From a bacterium (GTDB lineage: Bacteria > Bacteroidota > Bacteroidia > Chitinophagales > Saprospiraceae): DNA of 47,470 bases. The notes beneath the pieces are model-generated. The model had not been told where the DNA came from. It did not search any database and worked only from the letters and a program-made list of their open reading frames with translations. The DNA lies in assembly GCA_024742755.1 (NCBI GenBank), contig JANSXW010000039.1, positions 1 to 47,470 of the forward strand, written 5' to 3'. The number at the start of each line of letters is the position of its first letter. Within the stretch, counting starts at the first letter, position 1. Shown one piece after another: positions 31,096 through 40,479 of this stretch. The translations under genes and the position numbers were made by a program.

Positions 31096-33663
31096 ATGGA
31101 GACGCCAGCAGTTTCGACCCCAAAAGTAAAATCTTACACTAAGAAGTATACCTTCGAGGAAGCCCTGAAGGCTTCGGTAGCCTACTTCAATGGCGATGAC
31201 CTCGCCGCTAACGTCTGGGTAAACAAATACGCCCTGAAAGACTCCTATGGTAATATTTACGAGCGCACACCAGATGATATGCACCGCCGTATCGCCGCTG
31301 AAATCGCCCGTGTTGAGTCCCGCTACCCCGAACCGCTTAGCGAGGAAGAGGTGTATGCCGTGCTAAAAGATTTCAAATACATCGTCCCGCAGGGCAGCCC
31401 CATGGCTGGCATTGGCAACCCTTTCCAGATTTCGTCCCTGTCTAATTGCTTCGTTATCGGTAGTGGTGCGGATTCCTACGGCGGTATTGCCAAGGCCGAC
31501 GAGGAACAGGTACAGCTGATGAAGCGCCGGGGCGGGGTAGGGCAGGACCTTTCCCACCTGCGCCCTAAAGGCTCGCCGGTTATGAACAGCGCCCTTTCTT
31601 CTACGGGCATTGTGCCTTTCATGGAGCGCTATTCCAACTCCACGCGCGAGGTCGCGCAGGATGGCCGGCGGGGTGCCTTGATGCTGACGGTTTCCAGCCG
31701 TCATCCGGATGCAGAAGGCTTTATTGATGCCAAACTGGAGCAGGGCAAAGTAACGGGGGCGAATGTCTCAGTCCGTATCGACGATGCCTTTATGAAAGCG
31801 GCCATCGAAGGCAAGCCTTATCAGCAGCAGTACCCGGTGGATTCGTCAAACCCGGCTTTCAAGAAGGAAGTTGACGCTCAGAAGCTTTGGAAGAAAATCA
31901 TTCAGAACGCCTGGAAGTCGGCCGAGCCCGGAGTGCTGTTCTGGGATACGATTATCCGGGAGTCGGTGCCGGACTGTTATGCAGACCTGGGCTATCGTAC
32001 CATTTCAACAAATCCATGCGGGGAAATCCCCCTCTGCCCATACGACAGCTGCCGCCTGTTGGCCATCAACCTGTACAGTTATGTGGAAAACCCGTTCACG
32101 CCTGAAGCCAAATTCAACTTTGAAAAGTTCGGGCAGCACGTGCAGATGGCTCAGCGGATCATGGATGACATTATTGATCTGGAAATCGAGAAAATTGACC
32201 GGATTCTGGAGAAAATTGAAAAGGACCCGGAAGCAGCAGACATCAAAGCGACCGAGTACGAGCTCTGGAAAAAGATCCGCAAAACTTGTGTGCAGGGCCG
32301 CCGTACCGGCGTAGGCATCACCGCTGAAGGCGATATGCTGGCCTCGCTGGGGCTGCGTTATGGCAGTGACGAAGCCATTAGCTTTTCCGTAGACGTTCAC
32401 CGTACACTGGCGGTCAACGCTTACCGCTCCTCTGCAATCATGGCAAAAGAGCGGGGCGCCTTCCCTATTTTCGATGCAGAGCGGGAAGCAGAAAACCCTT
32501 TCATCAACCGCCTGCGCGAAGCAGACCCGGCATTGTACGAAGAAATGCTGGCCCACGGCCGCCGCAATATTGCCTTGCTGACCATCGCGCCAACCGGCAC
32601 TACCAGCCTGATGACGCAAACGGCCAGCGGCATTGAACCCGCCTTTCTGATCACGTACAAGCGCCGCCGTAAGGTCAACCCCAACGATAAGGAAGCCAAC
32701 GTAACCTTTATCGATGAGGTGGGCGACCACTGGGAAGAATACAATGTGTTCCACCATAAATTCCTGGTTTGGCTGGAAGCCAATGGGTACGATGTGGACA
32801 AGGTCCGCCGTATGCCTACCGAAGAGCTGACCCCCATTATCGAGCAGTCGCCCTACCACTTGGCTACAGCCAACGATGTGGACTGGGTGCAAAAGGTGAA
32901 AATGCAGGGCGCGATTCAGAAGTGGGTGGACCATTCGATTAGCGTAACGGTCAATATCCCGGAAGAGACTTCTGTGGAAATGGTGCAGAAGATTTACGAA
33001 ACGGCCTGGAAAGAAGGCTGCAAAGGCTGTACCATCTACCGGGATGGCTCCCGTTCGGGCGTATTGGTATCTGATAAGGAGAAGAAAACCGGTGCCGCCA
33101 ATGAGTTTCAGGAGACAATGCCGCCTAAGCGCCCTGAAGTCCTCGATGCAGCCGTGGTCCGGTTCAAGAATAACGCCGAGGATTGGATTGCAGTAATTGG
33201 CTTGTATGCCAACCGGCCTTACGAAATCTTTACCGGTAAGTCGGAGGATATTTTCATCATCCCTGGCTATGTGACAAAAGGCTGGGTGATGAAGAATACA
33301 GATGATGAGGGCCACAACCGCTACGACCTGCAGTTCGAAGACAAGCAGGGCTACCGGGTGACCATTGAAGGCCTGTCCCGCTCCTTTGACAAGGAATACT
33401 GGAACTACGCCAAGCTGATCTCCGGAGTGCTCCGCCATGGAATGCCGATCCCATATGTGGTGGATCTGGTAGAGGGGCTCAACGTGGAGGAAGACTACAT
33501 CAACACCTGGAAAAATGGTGTGGTGCGTGCCCTCAAGCAATTCGTGCCCGATGGTACCAAAGCTGCTGAAAGCGCCTGCCCCAGCTGTAACGATGACGAC
33601 GGGCTGATCTACAAGGAAGGCTGCCTCATCTGCAAGAGCTGCGGATACTCTGAGTGTGGCTAA
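31096..33663 (+). CDS. nrdJ: Adenosylcobalamin-dependent ribonucleotide reductase (class II)
   Basis: An 855-residue class II ribonucleotide reductase, which makes deoxyribonucleotides with a radical from adenosylcobalamin and works with or without oxygen. Active-site text: LSNCFVIGSGADSYGG with C118, NPCGEIPLCPYDSCRLLAIN with N306, C308 and E310, and the phosphate loop APTGTTSLM. No N-terminal ATP cone is present, since the catalytic domain begins within the first 30 residues. The C-terminus has a zinc-ribbon-like cysteine cluster (CPSCND, CLICKSCGYSECG) that contains the redox cysteines for thioredoxin. It is monocistronic, with a long structured leader before it and a strong terminator after. 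No class I or III reductase gene is in the window. Confidence 0.95.
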   Translation: METPAVSTPKVKSYTKKYTFEEALKASVAYFNGDDLAANVWVNKYALKDSYGNIYERTPDDMHRRIAAEIARVESRYPEPLSEEEVYAVLKDFKYIVPQGSPMAGIGNPFQISSLSNCFVIGSGADSYGGIAKADEEQVQLMKRRGGVGQDLSHLRPKGSPVMNSALSSTGIVPFMERYSNSTREVAQDGRRGALMLTVSSRHPDAEGFIDAKLEQGKVTGANVSVRIDDAFMKAAIEGKPYQQQYPVDSSNPAFKKEVDAQKLWKKIIQNAWKSAEPGVLFWDTIIRESVPDCYADLGYRTISTNPCGEIPLCPYDSCRLLAINLYSYVENPFTPEAKFNFEKFGQHVQMAQRIMDDIIDLEIEKIDRILEKIEKDPEAADIKATEYELWKKIRKTCVQGRRTGVGITAEGDMLASLGLRYGSDEAISFSVDVHRTLAVNAYRSSAIMAKERGAFPIFDAEREAENPFINRLREADPALYEEMLAHGRRNIALLTIAPTGTTSLMTQTASGIEPAFLITYKRRRKVNPNDKEANVTFIDEVGDHWEEYNVFHHKFLVWLEANGYDVDKVRRMPTEELTPIIEQSPYHLATANDVDWVQKVKMQGAIQKWVDHSISVTVNIPEETSVEMVQKIYETAWKEGCKGCTIYRDGSRSGVLVSDKEKKTGAANEFQETMPPKRPEVLDAAVVRFKNNAEDWIAVIGLYANRPYEIFTGKSEDIFIIPGYVTKGWVMKNTDDEGHNRYDLQFEDKQGYRVTIEGLSRSFDKEYWNYAKLISGVLRHGMPIPYVVDLVEGLNVEEDYINTWKNGVVRALKQFVPDGTKAAESACPSCNDDDGLIYKEGCLICKSCGYSECG

Positions 33664-33749
33664 AACAGGAGGGGTATTTAAAGCTTATGGTTTATAGTAC
33701 TTTATGCTGGCCTTGATATACCATTCCTGGTTAATGAAATAAATCTAAA

Positions 33750-33788
33750 GGCACTATCTGATCACTTCGGATAGTGCCGCTCTTTTTC
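33750..33788 (+). terminator. Intrinsic terminator of nrdJ
   Basis: GGCACTATC (33750-33758) pairs perfectly with GATAGTGCC (33770-33778) and is followed by GCTCTTTTTC. It is 86 bases after the nrdJ stop. Confidence 0.85.
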
Positions 33789-33789
33789 A

Positions 33790-33940
33790 ACTGCCGGAAA
33801 ATACGTTTTTCAGTCGGAGGACAAGTGGGCCATGAAAACGGAGCGGGGAGGGTTGGTCGCTCCAGTATGAGCACCCGTTGATCGTTACCGAAGATGAGCC
33901 TTTCGTGCTGACTGCCACCAACGGTATGCCCTGGTTTTAA
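33790..33940 (+). pseudogene. Remnant of an unidentified protein gene, frameshifted
   Basis: Two overlapping frames read as protein. The first gives AGKYVFQSEDKWAMKTERGG (33793-33852) and then a premature stop; the second continues as GEGWSLQYEHPLIV and [17 protein letters not shown] and ends in TAA at 33938-33940. A one-base change in the G-rich run at 33844-33852 would join them into one C-terminal segment of about 50 residues. There is no start codon or upstream part: the nrdJ terminator lies directly before. The end overlaps the stop of the convergent kinase gene by 3 bases. I do not recognise the parent family with confidence; a metallopeptidase tail is one weak impression. Confidence 0.4.
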
Positions 33941-36900
33941 GCAGGTTTGCTGGCCATCTCCTCCAGGACTTCCACTTCATTAGTAATACGGCTGGAAAGC
34001 AATTGCGCGGCCCCTGCTTCGTAGGGGGAAAGTTGCTCCAGGTCGATGGCGTATTTTGCCAGCCGGTCGAAGGAAGCCGTCAGCCCGGTGCCTTTAATTT
34101 TGTGCGCGTGGGCTTTGATCTCTTGCTCAGGAGCGCCATTTTCGAGGGCGGACTGAAGTGCTTCCGCATCTTTCCGGAGCTCGCCGGACCGTACCACGCT
34201 CCATATTTCTTCGATGACTTCCTGCACTATCGCTTCGTTTCCGCCAAACCGTTCCAGAAGGGTACTTCGGTTGAAAACGGGTGTTGAGGCTTTCGGCGCT
34301 ACGGTTGAAGCCGCTTCGCCGGGTTCTTCGGGATCCTGCCCCTGCCGCAGTCTGAGCCATTTTTCCAACATTTGCTGGAGCTGACTGGCTGTTATTGGTT
34401 TGCTCAGATAGTCGTCCATGCCGGCCTGCAGGCAGCGTTCCCGTTCTCCTTTGATGGTACCGGCCGTCAGTGCGATGATTGGAGTCCGGCCGTTGCGCTC
34501 AGACTCCCGGATCGCCTGCGTTGCCTGATAACCGTTAAGTATGGGCATTTGGACATCCATAAGGACCAGGTCAGGCTGAATTTCCTGAAATTGATCAACC
34601 GCAGATTTACCATTGGCGGCGGTATGGATTTCTACCTGATCCAGGATGTTGTTGATGAGTTCGCGAGCCAGGATGACGTTGACGTGGTTGTCATCCACAA
34701 TCAGGATGCTAAGCGATTGGCGCTTGACCGTCAGGGAAGGAGCCGGAGCGCTGGCCACTTCTGCTGCCACGGCCTCCTCTTGCCGGTTCACTTGCGATAA
34801 GGCATCGAAGAGCCGTTGGATGGTAATGGGCTTATTGATTTGCTGGAAAACCTTATATTTCTTGCAAGCTTGGTTGATTAGCCGGTCATTCGACGCGCTG
34901 TGCAATAAAATAATTTTCAGGTCATCGGGCGCAAGCTCCAGTTCCTCCCGGATCCTTCTTATGACTTCTATGCCATCCATATAAGGCATATGGTAATCGG
35001 TGATCAGGACGTCAATGCTGCTATCCTGCTTTAGCTTTTCGAGGGCAGTGATTCCATTCGATGCAGAGGAGGAGTAGACTTGTTGCAGGTGCAGCATCTC
35101 CCTTAGAATATGGAGATTGTTGGGGTTGTCATCAACAATAAGGACATGTTCGATCTCCGAAAGCCCTTCCCATTGGTTGCGGTCCCCTTCCTCGGTTTGG
35201 AAGTAAGCCACAAAGGAAAAGGTGCTGCCCAGGTTTAGCCGGCTTTGGATTTCAAGCTGTGACCCCATCAGGTGCAGGAGCTTGTTGGAAATGGTGAGGC
35301 CGAGGCCGGTGCCTCCGTATTTGCGGGTAGTGGAGTTGTCTTCCTGTGTGAATGCCTCGAGGATTTTGTCTTTCCGTTCTTCGGCTATGCCAATACCCGT
35401 ATCGCGGACCACAAACCGGAGCCCCTGATAGCCATTTTCATCTTTGCCTGGAAGCGCTGAAATGCCGATTTCTATTTCGCCTTCCTCTGTAAATTTGACG
35501 GCGTTCCCAACGAGATTGACCAGGATTTGCCGGATGCGTACGGGGTCTACCCAGGCGTATCGGGGCAGGTTGGGAGAAAGGTTGAGCAGCAGCTCGATGC
35601 CCTTCTCGTTGACTTTGTACTTGACGATATCGCCCACCTGGCTGACCAGCTCCCAAAGGTCGGTTCGTTCGTAGGAAAGCTCCAGTTTGCCCGCTTCGAT
35701 CTTGGAGAAGTCCAGGATGTCGTTGATCAGGTCCAGCAGTATATTGCCGGACTGATGGATGAGGCTCATGTATTGCTGCTGGGTGTCATTGAGCTTCGTC
35801 TTCAGCAGCAGGTCCGTAAAGCCAATCACGCTGTTGAGAGGCGTCCGGATTTCATGGCTCATATTGGCGAGGAAGGACGACTTGGCGATATTCGCAGCCT
35901 CGGCCCGTTCTTTAGCGGCTTTGAGTTCCTCTTCGTACTGTATGCGTTGCGTGACATCCTGCCGGATGGACAGGTATTTCTCAATCTGCCCGTCTTTGCC
36001 CTTGATGGGCGTGATGGCGGAGTCTACCCAGTAGAATGAGCCGTCTTTTGCTTTGTTTTTGATAAGGCCCCGCCAGATTTTACCCTGGGAAATGGTGTCC
36101 CACATGTCCTTCCAAAAAGCTTTGTCATGGTGGCCTGAATTGATCAGCCGGTGGTCATTCCCAAGCAGTTCGGCTTCTGAATAACCGGAGACTTCTGAGA
36201 ATAAGGAGTTGGCCTCAATGATTTTGCCCTTTTTGTCCGTCGCGGACATAAGCGCATTCATATTCAGGGCAGAGTTGATGGACTCCATGGCATTAACCTG
36301 GAAAACCAGCTCGCTTTGTGCTTTCGCCAGGTCTTCGTTGCTGTTCCGGAGATGATCATTCAGGCTGCGCAGTTTTTTGGTGTAGGAAGCGATTTGCCCC
36401 AACAGCGGGTACATGATGAAGGTGGCGATGAAGCCCACGAGGCATAAACTCAAAACCAGCAGCGTGCGGTTGAGCACAATCAGCCGGTCATTCTGGGCAC
36501 TGCTGTTGTATTCGTAGCGGTTGACGATTTGCTCCATCCCACTTAAAAAAGTCTGTTGGTCCTCAAAGAGCATCTTCAGCCGCGAAGCCTCCTTTTCTCC
36601 CTCAAAACCGATCGCATACGCATTGCTGATCAGGCGCTTCCGGGCATCCTCTATGGAGTTGTTGATGGCGAAAGTCAGGGAATCATTCAGCGGATTGTGA
36701 AAAGGGTTGCCGGGGCTGGCATCAAACAGGTAAAGGTGAGCATCGGTAAAGCGGGCAATGCTTTCTTTTAGATCCTGCCGGATTAATTTCTGGTCCTCCT
36801 GTGGGATTTCATAGAAGAAACGGAGGGATTGAAGCGCAATTTTTTGAGAATGTGTCCTTTGCCGCCCGGCAAGGTTGATAAGGGCGGCACTGTCCTTGTT

Positions 36901-37002
36901 TTGTTTGAGGGCATTCTGGAGGGACAGGAAATAGAAAATAAACATGGCCCCAATAAAGGAGACAGAGACAAAGAAGGTTAAGCGGTACTTCCTGGAATTC
37001 AT
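33937..37002 (-). CDS. Hybrid sensor histidine kinase with two receivers and HPt
   Basis: A 1021-residue membrane-bound phosphorelay protein. Order: membrane segment (about 8-30), PilJ-like periplasmic sensor ([18 protein letters not shown]), second membrane segment (about 180-200), PAS/PAC domain (about 240-360, ending [18 protein letters not shown]), HisKA with phosphohistidine H383 in [14 protein letters not shown], HATPase ([33 protein letters not shown]), receiver 1 with D669 in [14 protein letters not shown], receiver 2 with D816 in [14 protein letters not shown], and a C-terminal HPt with H967 in HAHKIKGTG. The whole relay is in one chain, and no response-regulator gene is adjacent, so the output partner is elsewhere. 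It lies next to the M4 protease gene, divergently, but no regulatory link is demonstrated. Confidence 0.93.
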   Translation of the reverse strand: MNSRKYRLTFFVSVSFIGAMFIFYFLSLQNALKQNKDSAALINLAGRQRTHSQKIALQSLRFFYEIPQEDQKLIRQDLKESIARFTDAHLYLFDASPGNPFHNPLNDSLTFAINNSIEDARKRLISNAYAIGFEGEKEASRLKMLFEDQQTFLSGMEQIVNRYEYNSSAQNDRLIVLNRTLLVLSLCLVGFIATFIMYPLLGQIASYTKKLRSLNDHLRNSNEDLAKAQSELVFQVNAMESINSALNMNALMSATDKKGKIIEANSLFSEVSGYSEAELLGNDHRLINSGHHDKAFWKDMWDTISQGKIWRGLIKNKAKDGSFYWVDSAITPIKGKDGQIEKYLSIRQDVTQRIQYEEELKAAKERAEAANIAKSSFLANMSHEIRTPLNSVIGFTDLLLKTKLNDTQQQYMSLIHQSGNILLDLINDILDFSKIEAGKLELSYERTDLWELVSQVGDIVKYKVNEKGIELLLNLSPNLPRYAWVDPVRIRQILVNLVGNAVKFTEEGEIEIGISALPGKDENGYQGLRFVVRDTGIGIAEERKDKILEAFTQEDNSTTRKYGGTGLGLTISNKLLHLMGSQLEIQSRLNLGSTFSFVAYFQTEEGDRNQWEGLSEIEHVLIVDDNPNNLHILREMLHLQQVYSSSASNGITALEKLKQDSSIDVLITDYHMPYMDGIEVIRRIREELELAPDDLKIILLHSASNDRLINQACKKYKVFQQINKPITIQRLFDALSQVNRQEEAVAAEVASAPAPSLTVKRQSLSILIVDDNHVNVILARELINNILDQVEIHTAANGKSAVDQFQEIQPDLVLMDVQMPILNGYQATQAIRESERNGRTPIIALTAGTIKGERERCLQAGMDDYLSKPITASQLQQMLEKWLRLRQGQDPEEPGEAASTVAPKASTPVFNRSTLLERFGGNEAIVQEVIEEIWSVVRSGELRKDAEALQSALENGAPEQEIKAHAHKIKGTGLTASFDRLAKYAIDLEQLSPYEAGAAQLLSSRITNEVEVLEEMASKPA

Positions 37003-37189
37003 CGTGCATATTCGTTTGGGGGAGTAGGGGAAACTCCTTTAGTGCTGTAAAATAGGCTTTTTTTGCAGAAGTGTAAAGCCCTGCAGGTAAAGAAGCGCTT
37101 AGTTTTTTCCAGAAATTTGACAAAAGTCAGGGTTTAATGTTGCAACTTTAGGTTGTTTTTAAACCATTTCCGCGAATGTAAACTATAGT

Positions 37190-40100
37190 ATGAAAAAGCA
37201 ACTATTCCTCCTGTTGAGTGTAGCCGTAGTCCTGGGGTTTGGGTTCCGGCAGCTGCCTTCCGGCCCGGCTTTGGCAGATCATCCGTTTGTGCCGGTTGAG
37301 GGCCACGAAAACTGGCTTCGGGTCCGTCCTGGTTTTTCACTTGATGCTGAAGAAGCCCTGCGGCATTTTCAAAACATGCAAAACTGGCCACAGCATGCAG
37401 TGTGGCAACGGGTGAAAACCCGGGAAGAAGGGGAGAGGGCGCACTATTTTTACCAGTTGTTTTACAAGGGGGTGCCGGTTCAGAGCAGTCAGTTGTTTGT
37501 GCACACCAAAGACGGGCAGGCCACGCTGATCAATGGGCACTGGCCCACGGATTGGCCTTCTGTTCAGGGCGTGCCGGTCTTGTCCCCGGAGGAAGCACTG
37601 GATAAGGCGCTGTCGGTTGTCCCGGCTGAGGTGTACGCCTGGGAAAACGAAGGGCTGGAACGAATGCTGAGAAAGGTACGCCGCGACCCCAACGCTACCT
37701 ACCTGCCAAAACCGGAACTGGTCTGGGCAGGCGCACGCGCGAGCGCCCGAAGCGGATTGGCACTGGCATACCGGATGACCCTAAACGCTCAGCGACCGCT
37801 GCAACGGGAACTGGTTTTTGTCAATGCCGCAGACGGCACTTTGCTCAATCGGATCAATCTGCTGCATACCCACAACACACCGGGCACCGCCGAGACCAAA
37901 TACAGCGGGCAGCGCACCATTATGACTGACTCTATGGACAATGGGCAGTTCCGGTTGGTGGAGACTACCCGCGGGCACGGCATTGAAACCTACAATATGT
38001 TGCGCGGCGATGATGCCGAACAAGCCGAAGATTTTCTGGACGACGATAACTTCTGGGATAATTTTAACGCCAATCAGGATGAAGTAGCAACGGATGCGCA
38101 CTGGGCTGCCGCTGCCACCTTTGACTACTTTGCCGAGCACTTCGATTACATCGGGGTGGATGGCGACAGCATGGCGCTGATCAGCTATGTGCATTACGAG
38201 CGGGATGTGGTCAATGCCTTTTGGAATGGCGACTGGGCGCTTTTTGGTGATGGCAATGGCACGAGTTTTACCTCACTGGCCACTACCGATGTGGTTGCGC
38301 ATGAGTTCATGCACGGCATTACCCAGAGCAATGCCAACCTGATTTACCAGGACGAAAGCGGTGCGCTGAACGAATCCTACAGTGATATTTTTGGTACCGT
38401 CATCGAATTCTATGCCTCGCCGGAGCTGGCAGACTGGACCATTGCGGAGGATGCAGATCAGCAAGGCAACGGCTTCCGGAATATGCAGGACACCAAGGAA
38501 GACGGCCACCCGGACACTTACCTGGGGCAGCATTGGTTTACCAGCACAGGCGACAACGGCGGCGTTCATACCAACAGCGGCGTGCAAAACCACTGGTTTT
38601 ACCTCCTGACCGAGGGCGGCAGCGGAGTCAATGACCGTTTAGACACCTTCAATGTGGCCGGCCTGGGGATGGATACGGCTGCTTTGATTGCGTTCCACAA
38701 CCTTCGGTACTACCTCACAGAGTCTTCCAACCATTTTGATGCCCGCCTTGGGGCTATTCAGTCGGCGGAGGACCTGTTTGGGCCTTGCTCAGACCCTGTG
38801 GTTCAGGTCACCAATGCCTGGTATGCCGTAGGTGTAGGTACGCCTTTTGCCGATTCGGACCTGCAGCCGCTTTCCATATCCAACCTGGATTCCCTGTCCT
38901 GTGGCTTGCCGGAAGCCACCTTCTTAACCGTTGAGCTGGCCTACACCAGCTGTTTTACGGATGCAGGCGCAGGGACCGCTATCCCGTTAGCCTTTCAGGT
39001 CAATGGTGGGGCTGTTTCGGAAGATACTTTGATCCTGGAGGAAGCTTTGGTGCATCAGGACATCCTGAGTTTTACGTTTAGTGTGCCGGCCACCGCACTG
39101 GCCGAGCCGGCAACGCATGAGATCAAAGTATGGGCCGCCTATGGGCCAGACAATATTGCCACGAATGATACTCTCACCGTGGTTATTGAGAATATCCTGG
39201 CTCAGAACTCAGACTTCAGTGTGGAGTCTGTCCGTAATCCGGTTTCTGCCTGCTTCATGGGGGCAGAAACGGTGGAAGTGGAGGTACGGTTTAATGGCTG
39301 TGACTCTATAGCAGCAGGCACCCCTCTCACGTTGCATTATCAGCTGAATGATGGGGCCATCTTTGCGGAAGAAGGCACGGTGCCGGTGACGACTTACCGG
39401 GGAGAAAGCTTTTTCTACACTTTTGAAGCTCCCGTCGATATTCCCGTTCAAAACACCAATGCGATAGATGCCTGGGTGGCTTACCCTTCTGACTTTCTTA
39501 ATGAGAATGATACGCTGGCATTAGCGCCGGCCTCCAATCCGGTCCCGGTGGTCGGCTATGGCGTGCTCACCTTTGAGGCAGGAGCGGCTTCTCAGGATTC
39601 CTTCTTTGTCGATGCAGGCCCTTTGGCTCAGGTCCGCTTTTCGGAAAGTGCCGCCTTTACAGGTGGGTTCGGGCTGCTGATAACCGGTACAAACAGTTTT
39701 GAAGCCTTCCAGCAGGGGGCGTACACCTTGCCAATAGGCAGCAACGTTTGGAAAGTGAATCCCGACTATGGGGCACGGGTTTGCTTCTGTGCGGACCTGA
39801 CTAATGTGGAAGACCCGCTGCTCAGGTTTGATTTGCAGCAGAGCTGGTCGCCGGTATTCCTGGCCAATGGGGTGCAGGGCAGTACCCCTTTTGCTTCCGC
39901 GCTCCGGGTGCTGGTGAATGGCGATTCGGCTTCTCTAACGCTCAAGCCGGAGACCATTGTACCAGGCCCCTTTGAAACCCAACAGGTAAGCCTCTTGCCC
40001 TACGCCGGTCAGCAGGTCGAGGTTTGCTTTGAGACCCGCACCGGGATGAGTCAGGAAGCCGACCCTTTCAATCGTGGCGATAAAATCCATCTGGACAACA

Positions 40101-40399
40101 TCGTGATAGGAGAAGCCCTGGTGAATACCTCAGCCCCGGTTAGCCTGGGGAATCAGCTCAAGGTCTTTCCCAACCCCGGAAGCGAGGTGGTCACCCTTGA
40201 AGTAGCGGTGGCGAAGGCCGGTCCGGCAGCCGTTAGCGTAACCGCTCTGACCGGACAAGAGATGCTGCGACAAGAACTGATGCTAAGCCCCGGCACCCAA
40301 CTGCTGAACCTGAATACGGAAAGCTGGCCCGCCGGTGTTTATCAGGTAGTGCTGAATGGTGAAAACTACCGTATCGTCCAAAAGTGGGTGAAGCTCTGA
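37190..40399 (+). CDS. Secreted M4 metalloprotease with type IX sorting domain
   Basis: A 1069-residue exported zinc protease. Signal peptide (about 1-29), a FTP/PepSY-type propeptide (about 60-230), then a thermolysin-fold domain. Zinc site: VVAHEFMHGITQSN with H371, E372 and H375, third ligand E395 in LNESYSDIFG; the transition-state histidine is in GGVHTNSGVQNHWFYLL. After the catalytic domain come beta-sandwich regions (LDSLSCGLPEATFLTVELA, and a MAM/jelly-roll-like part with RFDLQQSW and DNIVIG) and a C-terminal sorting domain starting KVFPNPGSEVVTLEV and ending IVQKWVKL. Secretion through the type IX pathway and surface or extracellular location are expected. It converges on the lysyl oxidase gene, and the two share a terminator. 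Confidence 0.94.
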   Translation: MKKQLFLLLSVAVVLGFGFRQLPSGPALADHPFVPVEGHENWLRVRPGFSLDAEEALRHFQNMQNWPQHAVWQRVKTREEGERAHYFYQLFYKGVPVQSSQLFVHTKDGQATLINGHWPTDWPSVQGVPVLSPEEALDKALSVVPAEVYAWENEGLERMLRKVRRDPNATYLPKPELVWAGARASARSGLALAYRMTLNAQRPLQRELVFVNAADGTLLNRINLLHTHNTPGTAETKYSGQRTIMTDSMDNGQFRLVETTRGHGIETYNMLRGDDAEQAEDFLDDDNFWDNFNANQDEVATDAHWAAAATFDYFAEHFDYIGVDGDSMALISYVHYERDVVNAFWNGDWALFGDGNGTSFTSLATTDVVAHEFMHGITQSNANLIYQDESGALNESYSDIFGTVIEFYASPELADWTIAEDADQQGNGFRNMQDTKEDGHPDTYLGQHWFTSTGDNGGVHTNSGVQNHWFYLLTEGGSGVNDRLDTFNVAGLGMDTAALIAFHNLRYYLTESSNHFDARLGAIQSAEDLFGPCSDPVVQVTNAWYAVGVGTPFADSDLQPLSISNLDSLSCGLPEATFLTVELAYTSCFTDAGAGTAIPLAFQVNGGAVSEDTLILEEALVHQDILSFTFSVPATALAEPATHEIKVWAAYGPDNIATNDTLTVVIENILAQNSDFSVESVRNPVSACFMGAETVEVEVRFNGCDSIAAGTPLTLHYQLNDGAIFAEEGTVPVTTYRGESFFYTFEAPVDIPVQNTNAIDAWVAYPSDFLNENDTLALAPASNPVPVVGYGVLTFEAGAASQDSFFVDAGPLAQVRFSESAAFTGGFGLLITGTNSFEAFQQGAYTLPIGSNVWKVNPDYGARVCFCADLTNVEDPLLRFDLQQSWSPVFLANGVQGSTPFASALRVLVNGDSASLTLKPETIVPGPFETQQVSLLPYAGQQVEVCFETRTGMSQEADPFNRGDKIHLDNIVIGEALVNTSAPVSLGNQLKVFPNPGSEVVTLEVAVAKAGPAAVSVTALTGQEMLRQELMLSPGTQLLNLNTESWPAGVYQVVLNGENYRIVQKWVKL

Positions 40400-40424
40400 T
40401 CCCATTGGTGAAGGATCAAAATAA

Positions 40425-40461
40425 CGAAACCGCCTGGCTCATTGCGCGACAGGCGGTTTCG
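40425..40461. terminator. Bidirectional terminator between the type IX cargo genes
   Basis: CGAAACCGCCTG (40425-40436) and CAGGCGGTTTCG (40450-40461) form a perfect 12-bp stem with a 13-base loop, between the stop codons at 40399 and 40480. Confidence 0.8.
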
Positions 40462-40479
40462 TGCTTTACAGGCAAGTGT

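Noticed and set aside
30935..31129. 64-codon plus-strand frame overlapping the nrdJ leader and start
   Set aside because: It runs through the hairpins of the leader into nrdJ in another frame and has no recognisable protein character; a leader peptide role is not supported.
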